DNA of 64,000 bases from Akkermansiaceae bacterium (GTDB lineage: Bacteria; Verrucomicrobiota; Verrucomicrobiia; Verrucomicrobiales; Akkermansiaceae), in contig JAPKCM010000024.1 in assembly GCA_028822935.1 (NCBI GenBank), positions 1 through 64,000 of the forward strand, given 5' to 3'. Positions 16,403-26,318 of this stretch are shown here, piece by piece (within the stretch, counting starts at the first letter, position 1; each line of letters opens with the position of its first letter). The translations under genes and the position numbers were made by a program. The notes beneath the pieces are model-generated. The model was not told the origin of the DNA. It ran no database searches and was given only the letters and a program-made list of their open reading frames with translations.

Positions 16403-17212
16403 TCAGTCCGCAGTGTCTTCGACTCGATAATACCGTGAGGTCCCTTCTAGCGAAATCGCCTCTTCAGTGAATGAAGTTCGATCGCCTCCGCTACCGACGC
16501 TGTCGTTGAGTTCGCTCCAGTTTTGTAAATCTTCAGAGGTAAAAATCGCGTAGGTGCGACCGGGGCGCGACTGCCAGATTAGCGTCACGGATTTCGATTC
16601 TGCACTCTCGGTCACATCAATATCCATGATGATGAGGGGAGCCAAATTTGCGCCTGGGCCAAGTTGGATATTGTCGATGCGCAGCCGGGTATCTTCCGTG
16701 TAGGCAACCTCAATCTCGTCGAACACGATGTCACTGAAACCAAAATAATTATCGGGATTGTCAATGCTAATGGTTGTCTCGAATGACTCGATCTCCACTC
16801 CTCCCAGTTTAGCCGTGATCGTTACTGAGGTGGGTGGTTGGGCGATCGAGGTGAACGCCGCCGAGGCCAGTGCACTTCCAAAGTGAATGGAAAAGGGATT
16901 CACCTCCGGTTCGCCGGTGCGGAGGTTTGGTCCCTCAACACTCGCCCAATCTGGATGGTCGCCAGTCCGGTAAAACAGATTTGGCAGAAATGTAACTCCC
17001 AGATCAGCGAACTCCGTCGATACCTGGCTCGTATCGGCCAAGGTGCGCTCCGAAAAAGTGATAATACTTTCTGGAACGGCAAGGCCGCCGGGGCTCAAAT
17101 CAATGGGGTCGGCTAGGGCCGTCGAACTGCAGTTGATGACCATGAGTGCGGTAGAGGCAAGCAGAGTGATCGTTGGGAAGCGGGAGGTTGGAATTTTTGT
17201 GTTGGGATTCAT
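16403..17212 (-). CDS. Secreted protein of unknown function with verrucomicrobial C-terminal domain
   Basis: A 269-residue exported protein. A signal peptide is clear (about 1-34, ending STALA). The middle (about 45-190) is beta-rich with NYFGFSDIVFDEIEV and RLRIDNIQLG, resembling the carbohydrate-binding-like domains of PEP-type extracellular proteins. Residues about 205-269 (VTLIWQSRPGRTYAIFTSEDLQNW) are the short C-terminal module common in secreted verrucomicrobial proteins. No catalytic motif is visible. It is monocistronic, and the region upstream is intergenic. Confidence 0.7.
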   Translation of the reverse strand: MNPNTKIPTSRFPTITLLASTALMVINCSSTALADPIDLSPGGLAVPESIITFSERTLADTSQVSTEFADLGVTFLPNLFYRTGDHPDWASVEGPNLRTGEPEVNPFSIHFGSALASAAFTSIAQPPTSVTITAKLGGVEIESFETTISIDNPDNYFGFSDIVFDEIEVAYTEDTRLRIDNIQLGPGANLAPLIIMDIDVTESAESKSVTLIWQSRPGRTYAIFTSEDLQNWSELNDSVGSGGDRTSFTEEAISLEGTSRYYRVEDTAD

Positions 17213-17686
17213 GGGATCATTTCACGTCAATTGAATAAGACCCAAACGCAGACCCTAATTACTGCCAGGGACTGGCTTTTCCGTCCCGGTGTGCCTGAGG
17301 CACTCGTTACAGAGCCGGAATGGAGACAAATATCATTGATCGACAGTGATTAAATCAGGGGTAAAGAGAGCCCACAAGCCGTAAGTTGACCCTGCCACAC
17401 ATGTATGTCGCCGTCCTTCCTAACAAGTAGCAACCGACACACCTATAACAGAGGAACCGCCTGATTACTTCCGTGGACGTGATAAGCCTGAGCCACACCT
17501 TCTTTTATTTATCTGACTCTTCAAACGACCAGCAATTTTTCCATGATGATCGCTCAACAACCTCCCATCTCAGAAGAAAAATTCCAGCAGCGGGAACGCA
17601 AAAAGACAACAACGGATCGGCCATTACTTTATTGCAGAAGATCGCCAGATTTTGCGGAATCTTCGCGAGCTATTTTCAATCTAAGC
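17213..17686. other. Intergenic region with a decayed release-factor fragment
   Basis: Apart from the prfC-like fragment described separately, nothing coding is supported. A plus-strand frame near 17543-17761 has low-complexity polar composition and overlaps prfC, so it is not called. Small hairpins (GGGAC/GTCCC at about 17270-17290) lie upstream of the secreted-protein gene. Confidence 0.5.
17443..17508 (-). pseudogene. Fragment of a second release factor 3 gene
   Basis: This stretch translates as IKEGVAQAYHVHGSNQAVPLL between two stops and matches the intact RF3 in the same window (KEGVAQAYHVHGSAQAVPLL). Over 53 bases it differs from positions 17976-18028 at five sites, two of which are silent third-base changes in His and Val codons of the AYHVHG stretch. 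No similarity to the rest of prfC was seen on either side. It is probably the last readable piece of a decayed, diverged prfC paralogue rather than a fresh duplication. Confidence 0.65.
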
Positions 17687-19357
17687 TTATGCGTGATCCC
17701 GGAATGTCAGGTGCTCATTTCGGTCGTGCAGACTTCCGACGAGATATTTAGCCGGCAGTAAAACGACCCACTGACCATCCTGATCCCGGGCGATGACACT
17801 TCCCGTTGGGAGTTTCACCTCGGGCGGATCACGGTCACGCCGCGATTTATCAGGCTCTTTCTCCTGAAACCACTGAACAACCGTCCAGCGGGGATGCTCA
17901 AGCCGGGTTTCGACCTGATACTCTGAGATGAGCCGCGCTTGCAAGACCTCGAATTGGAGAGGCCCAACCGCCCCTAACAGAGGAACCGCCTGAGCACTTC
18001 CGTGAACATGATAAGCCTGAGCCACGCCCTCTTTCATCAACTGCTCCATTCCCGAGCGGTAGCGCTTAATATTGGCGGTATCCTTGTTGAGGATGTAGGT
18101 GAAACACTCAGGGGTGAAGCGAGGCATCTCTTTATAGACGACTTTCGGATCGCTCGTCAGGGTGTCTCCGATGAGGAAATTGTAGTTCCCAACGAGGGCG
18201 AGGATGTCTCCGGCATAAGCCGTATCGAGAGTTTCGCGGTCCTGACCAAACAACTTCTGAGCGTTCGCCAGCCTCACTTTTTTTCCGGATCGCTGATCGA
18301 TGACCTGCATGTCGCGCTCGAAAACCCCGGAAACGATCCGCACAAATACCGCTCGGTCGCGGTGTCGTGGATTCATGTTTGCCTGAATCTTGAAGACAAA
18401 TCCCGAGAAGTTGTCGGTGTTTGGATCGATCATCTCGCCATCGCTCACTCGACCGGTCGGAAGCGGAGCCATTTCCAGAAAACTTTCCAGCATGTTCTGA
18501 ACCCCGAAGTTGTTCATCGCACTCCCGAAATAAATGGGCATCTGTTCGCCGGCGAGAACCCGCTCGATATCTAAAGGCCCGGTGACGCCGTCGAGCAGTT
18601 CGACTTCCTGGGTCACCGTCTCGTAGAGTTCATCACTCAAAGACTCGCGAACTTTTTCATCCTCGATCCCGGCGACTTCGAGCGGAGCTTTGAATGCTCC
18701 GCGCGCGGTTCTCTCAAAAAGATTCACCTCACCCTTCTTCCGATCATAAACCCCACGGAAGCGCGGTCCGTCGCCGAGCGGCCAGTTGACGGGAGCCGGT
18801 GCTAATTTTAGCACGTTTTCCAGTTCGTCGATCAACTCCAGGGGCGGGCGCGAAGGCCGGTCCATTTTATTGATAAATACGAAAATCGGAACGCCTCGTC
18901 GACGACAAACCTCGAACAGCTTCAAGGTCTGCGCCTCGATCCCCTTACCGGCATCGATGACCATCACTGCGGCATCGACAGCCGAAAGAACGCGATAGGT
19001 ATCCTCGGAAAAATCATGGTGCCCCGGAGTATCGAGCAGATTGACACAGCAATCTTTGTATTCAAATTGAAGGACAGTCGAGGAAACCGAAATCCCCCGC
19101 TCTTTCTCCATCGCCATCCAGTCACTGGAGGTGGACTGCTGTTCTCTTTTTGAAGTGACGCTCCCAGCCAAGCCGATCGCGCCCCCGTAAAGAAGGAGCT
19201 TTTCGGTAAGAGTCGTTTTCCCCGCATCCGGGTGGGAGATGATCGCGAAGGTTCGGCGACGTGAAATTTCGCGGGCGGCGGCGGCGGGAACCGTGTTGAT
19301 GGAAGCGGAAGTGGTCAAAGGGAGAAAACTGTTAACTCGAAGCAGTGCGATTGGCAA
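17687..19357 (-). CDS. prfC: Peptide chain release factor 3 (RF3)
   Basis: A 556-residue translational GTPase that recycles RF1/RF2 after termination. G1 is SHPDAGKTT. G2/G3 features are RGISVSS and DTPGHHDFSEDTYR, G4 is NKMD, and the RF3 C-terminal domain has LGAVGPLQFEVLQARL and YQVETRLE. The length is slightly above the 529 residues of E. coli RF3 because of an extra N-terminus. The only start for the long form is a TTG at 19357 with GGAGGG almost touching it, so the true start is uncertain and a non-ATG start a few codons inside is possible. It stands alone. Confidence 0.9.
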   Translation of the reverse strand: MPIALLRVNSFLPLTTSASINTVPAAAAREISRRRTFAIISHPDAGKTTLTEKLLLYGGAIGLAGSVTSKREQQSTSSDWMAMEKERGISVSSTVLQFEYKDCCVNLLDTPGHHDFSEDTYRVLSAVDAAVMVIDAGKGIEAQTLKLFEVCRRRGVPIFVFINKMDRPSRPPLELIDELENVLKLAPAPVNWPLGDGPRFRGVYDRKKGEVNLFERTARGAFKAPLEVAGIEDEKVRESLSDELYETVTQEVELLDGVTGPLDIERVLAGEQMPIYFGSAMNNFGVQNMLESFLEMAPLPTGRVSDGEMIDPNTDNFSGFVFKIQANMNPRHRDRAVFVRIVSGVFERDMQVIDQRSGKKVRLANAQKLFGQDRETLDTAYAGDILALVGNYNFLIGDTLTSDPKVVYKEMPRFTPECFTYILNKDTANIKRYRSGMEQLMKEGVAQAYHVHGSAQAVPLLGAVGPLQFEVLQARLISEYQVETRLEHPRWTVVQWFQEKEPDKSRRDRDPPEVKLPTGSVIARDQDGQWVVLLPAKYLVGSLHDRNEHLTFRDHA

Positions 19358-19461
19358 CCCTCCCTGTCAATTGCCTCCTATGGCGCACCTTCGAGTAGGA
19401 GTAAGCGAAGGATGTAAATCATGAACTCCACAAACCACCATTCCCAATCCAGAGGCTTGGG

Positions 19462-19720
19462 TTACGGTCGCAACTCGACGTGGGTGCGGATGAAGAATCG
19501 CGATGCGGTGCCTATCTTTTGGACAGAACGGTAGAAGACGGTCGCAGTGCCGTCGCCATGATCGTCCAAAGATAGGTATTCGAGCGCGAATTCGCTTACG
19601 ATCCAGTCGACGAGGTTTGTCGAGATTTCGACGGAGTAGATGACGTCATCGGCTGCCAGGTTGCGCGATGGAGAATGCGACCAATACGATCGCGAGGGCT
19701 CTGTGAGGAAGGGCTATCAT
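19462..19720 (-). pseudogene. Frameshifted gene for a small secreted protein
   Basis: From the ATG at 19720 the frame gives a clear signal peptide (MIALPHRALAIVLVAFSIAQPG) and stops after 24 codons. One base over, the frame continues for about 63 codons (ADDVIYSVEISTNLVDW onward) to a TAA at 19462-19464. That second part is the same C-terminal module (VEISTNLxxW ... RFFIRTHVEL) found in secreted verrucomicrobial proteins. Removing one base near 19652 would give one 85-86-residue exported protein. The span is 259 bases, that is, one more than a multiple of three. Confidence 0.6.
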
Positions 19721-19801
19721 ATTGTGGAGGTAGACTAGATGGGCCGTGGGAATGGAGTGGATAATATCAAGGTTTTTCTATCTATTTAAAGCGGAACAAA
19801 G

Positions 19802-20976
19802 CTATTCGGACCGCTTTGCCGACCAGAATGATTCCCAGTTGTTTGCGTCGCTGCTCAAGTCTTCGCGAGCCCTTCGCATCGTGCCCCTGAGTTCGTCTCC
19901 GCGGAAGGTGCCATTGAATTGGATGGTGCAGGAGTTGTCACCGAAGCTGAGCTTGGTGGTGAGGGTGATCTCGTTGCCATCAAGTTTCAAATCTCTGATC
20001 GTCGACTCCTGATCGCCGCGCGAAAAAGTCACGGCGAGTTTACCGTCTTCAGATTTCTTTAAAGCAAGCTTGCTCTCGACCTGTTCGCCATCGCGCCCGC
20101 GGCGGCTTGGCTTGGCCACGTCCAGACTCCGACTGGCTTCGCTGGCGCGAGGACGCGCTTTGCGACCATCGAGCGATTAAATTTCCTCTCGCCAAACTGC
20201 ATCTTAATATTGGCGTCGAATTGATCCTCTTCAATCGTCCCGTTGAATGCAGAGGTGAATTCGCCCCGGTCGGTCACACTGGTGACGTTGAAACTGAGGG
20301 TATTGACTTCAAACTTGACCTCTTCGATCGACGATTCGTCGCCGCGACCGGCATAAGTTCCAGTGAAGGCATCGCCCTCGCGCTTGATGGTAAATTTGGA
20401 TTCGACCTCTTCGCCGCTCCATCCCCAGCGTGTCGACCAAACCCAAGTGCCGATCGGATCCGCCTCGGGGGTGTCGGCGGTGGCGTTCCATTCCGCCTCG
20501 CGCGCCTCGTCGCCGCGGCGTGATTTGATCGTGCCTTTGATACTGGAGCCATGGAGGACACCCTTGTAATTGGTCGTGAAGACGCGGTCGCGGAAGCGAC
20601 GTTCCACCTTAAAGGAAATATTCTTTCCTTCGAGCACTACATCCGTGATTGCCACCTGATTGCGGGTTGTCCGGTAAGTGCCAGCAAGCGCACCCTTGGC
20701 ATACTTCAGCGTCACCCAGCTGTCGCGTTCGGTTCCGTCCCGCCCGTTCGTCGTTTTCCATTTCCACAGACCGGCCGGATCAATCTCAGGCGCGCGGTAG
20801 GCTTCCCAAGCCATCTCGCGGGGACCATCCCGCCCGTCGATTAAGAGGGTTCCTTTCATCGCCTTGCCTTCCTGCTTGCCGGAGACGTCCTGCTGGGCTG
20901 CGGAAGTGTAAAGAGTGCCCAGGAGACCTACTGAGACTACGAGTGGAAATAGTTTTGAAATGAGACGGGCTTTCAT
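19802..20976 (-). pseudogene. Secreted triple-repeat protein disrupted by a 5-base tandem duplication
   Basis: The gene starts at the ATG at 20976 with a signal peptide (about 1-28) and encodes three related repeats of about 95 residues. They start near PAGLWKWKT, PIGTWVWSTRWG and PVGVWTWPS, and each continues with a WVTLKY/SKFTIK/SKLALK strand, an aGTY strand and an FxGxxxxxxxxG strand. In the third repeat the frame shifts at CTTGGCTTGG (20106-20115); removing one five-base copy restores the frame to the stop at 19802. The full span is 1175 bases, that is 1170 + 5, or 389 residues. The function is unknown. The fold is probably a beta-barrel like that of small extracellular binding proteins. 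The lesion is either very recent or a sequencing error. Confidence 0.8.
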
Positions 20977-21314
20977 AAAGCTTGATCTAAGTAGCTTTGA
21001 TCAAGGCCTATGACAAAATAGCGCGGACTGGAGGCATCTAAGTCGGTGGAATTCAGTGCGGGATCCGGCACGGTATTGGATCGGAAGTGGACGACTCCCG
21101 GTTGTCGAGAAATTCGAATCTCTTGGAAAGGGTCACCCTCATGATGTCGTTACTGTGGTGCTCCACTGACCTGTTGCTCTATCCTATTCTGAACTCTCCC
21201 GGGAAGCAGACAAACATCGTCTGAAACTTGAGCCCTCGAGATCTCGTATGACAGCCCCACGACTTTTCGCTTTCCTAAGGAAAGCCAGCAGTCAGATTGA
21301 ACACTCTTCCGTCT
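20977..21314. other. Divergent intergenic region
   Basis: No gene or RNA is visible between the repeat-protein gene and the heme-binding protein gene. It must contain two divergent promoters, but no clear -35/-10 pair was found. Confidence 0.4.
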
Positions 21315-24300
21315 ATGAATATCCCGTTCCTCGGCCGTGCCGCCGCAATCTCACTCGTCCTTCCTCTTCAGGCCCAGCTTCAGCCTTCGCCTGAATTCCC
21401 CAAGATCCACATTCCCAAGGGAACCAGCCTGACGCAATTCGCCACTCAGGATCAGATTAATAATGCCACCGCTATTTGCATCGACGGGAAAAACCGCGTC
21501 TACGTGGCCGAAACCCACCGCTGGCGGGTCCAGGTCCAGGACATTCGTCACGGCGGAAAGAACGGCCGCTATCTCCGCGACCGCGTCAATGGCGACATCT
21601 CCTCGATGACCCTCGAAGACCGCATCGCATTCCACAAGGAATGGTCCGGCAAGGAACCCGACTTCCTGAAGTGGGAACAATTCGATGACGACTCCGAAGT
21701 GATTAAAGTTCTCGAAGACACCGACGGCGACGGCAAATCAGACAAAACCACTGTCTTCCGCGACGACTTTAATAAACCCCTCGCCGGACCTTCCGGTGGC
21801 CTCATCGAAAAAGACGGCACTGTTTACTTCGCCATGATCCCCGGCGTTTACAGCCTCAAGGATCTCGACGGCGACGGAAAAGCCGAAGAGGTGAAAACTC
21901 TCATCGATGGCTTCGGCGTGCGCGTCAGCTTCTCCGGTCACGACATGAATGGCTTCGCCTTCGGACCCGACGGGAAACTCTATTGGTCCATCGGCGACCG
22001 CGGCTACCACGTCAATCAAGATGGCAAAACCTTCTCCCGCCCCGACAGTGGTGCTGTCTTCCGCAGCAATCCCGATGGATCGGAGTTCGAAGAATACTAC
22101 GTCAACCTCCGGAATCCCAAGGAGATCGTCTTCGATGATTTCGGCAACCTCTTTACCGTCGATAACGACTACGACCAAGGCGACCGCGAACGCATCGTCT
22201 ACCTCGTCGAGCATGGTGACACCGGCTGGCGAATGGGCCACCAAACTCTCGTCTCCTTCGGCGGCGTCGCCTGGGATCACCTCGGATCTAAGCCAGCCAA
22301 GAAAGAAGACCAGATCGATGCCTGGATGAACGAAGGATTGTGGAATACCCGCCACGACCGCCAACCCGCCTTCATCAACCCCCCCATCGCCTACTCCGTG
22401 AATGGACCCTGCGGCTTCGCCTACAATCCCGGCGTGACCTCTCTGCCAAGTCAGTTCGACAAAAACTTCTTCGTCGTCGGCTACGTCGCCAATGCTGAGC
22501 GCTGCGTCATCGAAAACTTCTCCCTCAAGCCCGAAGGCGCAGAATTCAAACTCGGCACCCAGGAGGTTTTTTTGAAAGGCATCGCTCTCACCGACATCGA
22601 CTGGGGCTACGATGGCAAACTTTACATCTCCGACTACGGCGGAGGTTGGACCAAGTCGGATAAAGGAAACATCTTCACCTTGGCCGGCGACCGCAAAGAC
22701 AACGCGGATGCCATCGAGGAAGTGAGGGAACTCTTCGCCAAAGGCTTCCCGAACATCGATTCCCAAAAACTGGCCTCCCTTCTCGATCACGCCGACCAAC
22801 GCGTTCGTAACAGAGCCCAATACGCCCTCGCCGAGCGCGGAAACGAATCCCTTTTAATCTTCCAACAAGCCCTCGCTTCCGGCCAGCCACTTCTCCGCCG
22901 CATTCATGGTCTTTGGGGAATCGGCCAACTCGCGCAAAAAGATCCAAAGGTGCTTTCCTCGCTCAAAGGTCTCCTCCAGGACAGCGCATTGGAAGTCCGC
23001 GCCAACACCGCGCGCGTCCTCGGCAACCACGCCAGACACAGCCAAGCATACCGCAGTGAGCTCATTGCCGCTCTCGATGATTCAGCGACCCGCGTCGCCT
23101 CACTCGCCGCCATCGCCCTCGCCAACGCCGGAGAGAAAAACGCAATTCAACCCGCCATCGCTCTCCTCGAGCGCAATGCCGGCAAGGACGTCGTCGTTCG
23201 TCACGGTGGCATCATGGTTCTCGCCAAAGCGGCTCAATCTTCTGAACTCGCTGCTCTGAAATCACACAAGTCGAATGCCGTGCGCCGCGCCGCCGTCGTC
23301 GCTCTGCGCCGCCAGAAAGCTTTCGAAATTTCTGCTTACTTCGATGACCCCGACGAAGCCGTTCGCCAGGAAGCAATCCGCGGCGCTTACGATGAAAACA
23401 TCAAAGGAACCTTCGTCGCTCTCTCGGAGCGCGCTCACGCCATCGCCAAGCGAGTCACTCCAGAAGTGAAGCACCACCCGCTCAGCGCCCGCCGCGCCCT
23501 CCACGCCGCATGGACCCTCGCCCGCCCGCAGGATCTCAAGGTCATCGTAAAAATCATCAATGATCCTTCCATCGACGTCCGCATCCGCCGCGACGCCATC
23601 ACCACTCTCCTCGATTGGAACAACCCTCCCGTCGGCGACCCCGTCACTGGCTTCGCCCGCATTCTTCCGAAAGACCGCAGCAAGCTTCCCGCGAATCTCA
23701 TCAAGCAACTCCAGCCTTACTTTAACTCGGCCCCTGCCGAAAAGAACGCCACCCAAATTCTTTCCCGCGCGCTCAAGTTGATCAGCCAAGACAAGCTCGC
23801 CATCAATCCCGCTCAGCTCAAAGGATACCTCAATGCCAAAGACGCACCTGAAGACGCCCGCCTCGAAGCCCTCAATCTCCTCGCCCCAACTCAGACAAAG
23901 AATGGCAACTGGAAAGAGGAATTGACCGCCCTCGTCTCCGACAAAAACGACAAGATTCGCAGCCGGGCCCGCTCCCTTCTTTTCTTCCTCAATCCTGGCG
24001 AACAATCCCTCGATCTCCTCGCCGACACCCTCAAGAGCAAAGAATCTACCCTCGCCGAGAAACAACTCACCATTCAAACTCTGGGCACTCTCGACAAACC
24101 GGCGGCAGGCAAGATCATCGCGGCTCAGCTGAGAAAACTCACCGCCAGAAAACTCGATGCCAATCTTGCGCTCGATGTCGTCACCGCTGCGGAAGCGTCC
24201 AAATCCCCACAGGTCAAAAATGCCCTCGCTCAATTCCGCCTCACCTTTCCCGGGAATGAACCCTTTGCCGAGTGGACTGTCCTCTGTGAAACCGGCGGCG

Positions 24301-24737
24301 ATGCCGCCAAAGGGAAAGCCGCCTTCTACGGGCACGGAATCGCCCAATGCCAGCGCTGTCACACCATGCATGGAGTAGGAGCCGACGTCGGCCCCGAGCT
24401 CGGTGCCATTGGTGAAAAATATGACGCTAAATATCTCCTCCGGTCCCTCATCAATCCTGGCGCGGAAGTCGCGGAAGGCTTCGGCATCGGAACGATTACC
24501 CTCAAGGATGGCACCGCCATCAGCGGCACCATTCTCACCAAGGACGAAAAAGGGAACTCCCGCGTGAAGATAGAAAAAGCCATCACCGTCATCACCCAAG
24601 ACAAGATCGCTAGTCAATCCAAACCCGTCTCAGCCATGCCCCCCATGGCCGGTATCCTCAACAAACACGAGATGCGAGACATGGTCGCCTACCTCCTCTC
24701 CTGCAAGGAGGACAAGACCGATGACGAACACAAGTAG
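21315..24737 (+). CDS. PVC-type large heme-binding CxxCH protein
   Basis: A 1140-residue secreted protein. It has a signal peptide (MNIPFLGRAAAISLVLPLQA). An N-terminal six-bladed beta-propeller of the membrane-bound dehydrogenase domain type (TIGR02604-like; about 30-460) shows FGPDGKLYWSIGDRG and DIDWGYDGKLYISDYGGGW. HEAT-like alpha repeats follow (about 480-960, e.g. SALEVRANTARVLGNH). The C-terminal single-heme domain (TIGR02603-like) carries CQRCH (Cys1012, Cys1015, His1016), with a Met ligand probably in the PPM motif SAMPPM. The ATG at 21315 gives a proper signal; an in-frame TTG at 21297 is less likely. It probably transfers electrons from an unknown dehydrogenase reaction in the periplasm. 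Confidence 0.85.
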   Translation: MNIPFLGRAAAISLVLPLQAQLQPSPEFPKIHIPKGTSLTQFATQDQINNATAICIDGKNRVYVAETHRWRVQVQDIRHGGKNGRYLRDRVNGDISSMTLEDRIAFHKEWSGKEPDFLKWEQFDDDSEVIKVLEDTDGDGKSDKTTVFRDDFNKPLAGPSGGLIEKDGTVYFAMIPGVYSLKDLDGDGKAEEVKTLIDGFGVRVSFSGHDMNGFAFGPDGKLYWSIGDRGYHVNQDGKTFSRPDSGAVFRSNPDGSEFEEYYVNLRNPKEIVFDDFGNLFTVDNDYDQGDRERIVYLVEHGDTGWRMGHQTLVSFGGVAWDHLGSKPAKKEDQIDAWMNEGLWNTRHDRQPAFINPPIAYSVNGPCGFAYNPGVTSLPSQFDKNFFVVGYVANAERCVIENFSLKPEGAEFKLGTQEVFLKGIALTDIDWGYDGKLYISDYGGGWTKSDKGNIFTLAGDRKDNADAIEEVRELFAKGFPNIDSQKLASLLDHADQRVRNRAQYALAERGNESLLIFQQALASGQPLLRRIHGLWGIGQLAQKDPKVLSSLKGLLQDSALEVRANTARVLGNHARHSQAYRSELIAALDDSATRVASLAAIALANAGEKNAIQPAIALLERNAGKDVVVRHGGIMVLAKAAQSSELAALKSHKSNAVRRAAVVALRRQKAFEISAYFDDPDEAVRQEAIRGAYDENIKGTFVALSERAHAIAKRVTPEVKHHPLSARRALHAAWTLARPQDLKVIVKIINDPSIDVRIRRDAITTLLDWNNPPVGDPVTGFARILPKDRSKLPANLIKQLQPYFNSAPAEKNATQILSRALKLISQDKLAINPAQLKGYLNAKDAPEDARLEALNLLAPTQTKNGNWKEELTALVSDKNDKIRSRARSLLFFLNPGEQSLDLLADTLKSKESTLAEKQLTIQTLGTLDKPAAGKIIAAQLRKLTARKLDANLALDVVTAAEASKSPQVKNALAQFRLTFPGNEPFAEWTVLCETGGDAAKGKAAFYGHGIAQCQRCHTMHGVGADVGPELGAIGEKYDAKYLLRSLINPGAEVAEGFGIGTITLKDGTAISGTILTKDEKGNSRVKIEKAITVITQDKIASQSKPVSAMPPMAGILNKHEMRDMVAYLLSCKEDKTDDEHK

Positions 24738-24742
24738 GCCGC

Positions 24743-25177
24743 TTACTCGGAATACTCAAACCGAGCCCGCACGAACTTCCTGTCAAAATCAGTGACTGGA
24801 TCAGGAAGCCTCCAGATCACGGTGTTGCTCCCCTCGCCGTTATCCTCTGAGGATACCAAGACCGCTTCCACCTCCTCCAACCATCCCGGAAACGACTGGA
24901 GGTTCTCGGATCCCTCAAGACTGTAACTGAGGCCCGCGAGTCCGTTTGCGATGCGGAATCGAAATCCCAAATAAACGATCCCCCTATCCTCCACGGGAAC
25001 TACGGAAGGGTAATCCCCCGCTGGCACTCCGGGAAGACCACCAGTGCTAAACTCCATTATCGCAGACAAGCCATCGTCATCAAGGTCTTCGTCAACGGAG
25101 AGAACACCAAACACACTCTTCCAAGTAGCACAAGGGAGAGTTCCCGTTACTCCATTGGCCGCATCCGGGGTTGGCGA
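24743..25177 (-). pseudogene. C-terminal part of broken giant esterase-like gene
   Basis: This frame continues directly from the segment above it, after the single in-frame TAA at 25178-25180. It reads SPTPDAANGVTGTLPCATWK, then SVFGVLSVDEDLDDDGLSAIMEF, then a beta-rich end (YSLEGSENLQSF). The first part is the PTPxxxNG linker seen after the same jelly-roll domain in the neighbouring CotH protein. The D-rich stretch and C-terminal sandwich are the usual verrucomicrobial C-terminal module. A GTG at 25114 could restart translation, but no signal peptide would be present, so this is read as the severed tail of the same gene. Confidence 0.75.
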
Positions 25178-26318
25178 TTAGAAAAAGAGCGTTCCAGTGA
25201 CTGAACTGGCAGAGAGAGTCGGCCGAATCAGAAAGTGGTCAGCACTGACCCCAGCATTGAGGCCATGAATCGCCAAGACATTACTTCCCGTCGCCAATTG
25301 AGGCAGATGGGCAGAGACATCGATTCTCTCGGCCGTCAATGCTAGGAGATCACTCAGATCCGAGTTGGCGACGGAGTTCCAAACCGGGCTCACCGGAGCA
25401 TTACGCTGGGCGATCTTGACCCCATTTAGGTAAGCGACAAAGCCATCGTCATACTGAATGTCCAGCTTGAGAGAATCGAGCGCTCCCGGATCGCCCACCA
25501 CCGTGAAGGGCATCCGAATGTAGGCGCCAGAATGAACACCCTCCATAGCATCCTTCACATCGGTCCCGATTTGGCCCTGGTAAATTCCAGATCTGAACGA
25601 AACGGAGGCGATGCTCGCGGTCACATGATCCCTGCTCCCACAGCAGTCACCGACGATAATACGGTTGAGTCCGGTGCCAGCCTGCTGAGGGAAGGAATCT
25701 CCAAGCAAGACATCATCACGCCATACCGAGTAGTCGTCGTCGACGGAGTCATATGAGACACGCCAAGTGTGCATCCCGGTATTGTCACCAGTCTGGGTAG
25801 GCGATCCTCCAAAAGCGAAAACGCCGGATCCCGTAGGCTTAACCTGCCAGATGAAACGCTCCGAGCCATTGGCTCCCCAGATCGCAAGTGCTCCAGCACC
25901 AGTAACGGCTGTGACAGAAGCCTCGACCTCGATCGTCCAAGATCCACCACCAGCAGTCGCAACTTCCCATGCAGAAGCCCCGGAATCCTGTTGATACCAG
26001 CCATTACTTCCTGAAGTTGCGAGGTTGAGGGTTGACCCGGTAAGTGAGGCCTTGGCATTGCCCCCGGCTTCACTCCAATCTCCTTGATAACTCGTTCCAT
26101 TCCAGATTCCATCGCCTGCAAAAGTACTCAGACCGCTGTCAAAGCCCACTCCAGAGGTCCCACTGGTCCAAGAAGAATCATCAAAAGCAGGAGCCGTCCA
26201 ACTCGTCTCGAGACTTCCATCCGCAGGAATGTGCACCTTAACCGGAGTTCCGGAGGGGACAAGGGGCTGAGAGGCCCCTCCCACTCTTCCATACGAAATA
26301 TCGGCATGCTGCGAAGAA
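25178..26318 (-). pseudogene. Middle part of broken giant gene: jelly-roll domain with inserted LamG-like module
   Basis: The frame is open from just after the first lesion to the TAA at 25178. It resumes at NSSQHADISYGRVGG, which fits directly onto the end of the preceding lamin-tail domain if one C of a CCCC run (26322-26325) is removed. It then encodes a jelly-roll domain (DGSLETSW ... YDDGFVAYLNG ... NVLAIHGLN) closely similar to one in the CotH protein at 34238. Inside that domain, after VGFDSG, about 180 extra residues (GIWNGTSYQGDW ... RIIVGDCCGS) form a LamG-like module. The same module makes up most of the PEP-CTERM protein at 29547. Confidence 0.75.

Noticed and set aside
17473-17761. 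Two plus-strand frames of 72-92 codons beside prfC
   Set aside because: They overlap the prfC 3' end and the decayed RF3 fragment on the opposite strand and have no recognisable features.
21738-22820. Long minus-strand open frame of 360 codons inside the heme-binding protein gene
   Set aside because: It is the complement of a strongly coding, GC-rich gene with clear domains; its translation is low-complexity acidic/hydrophobic and matches nothing.
23262-24617. 451-codon minus-strand open frame in the same gene
   Set aside because: It is also a shadow frame: it lies opposite the HEAT-repeat and heme regions and has biased Glu/Gly composition.
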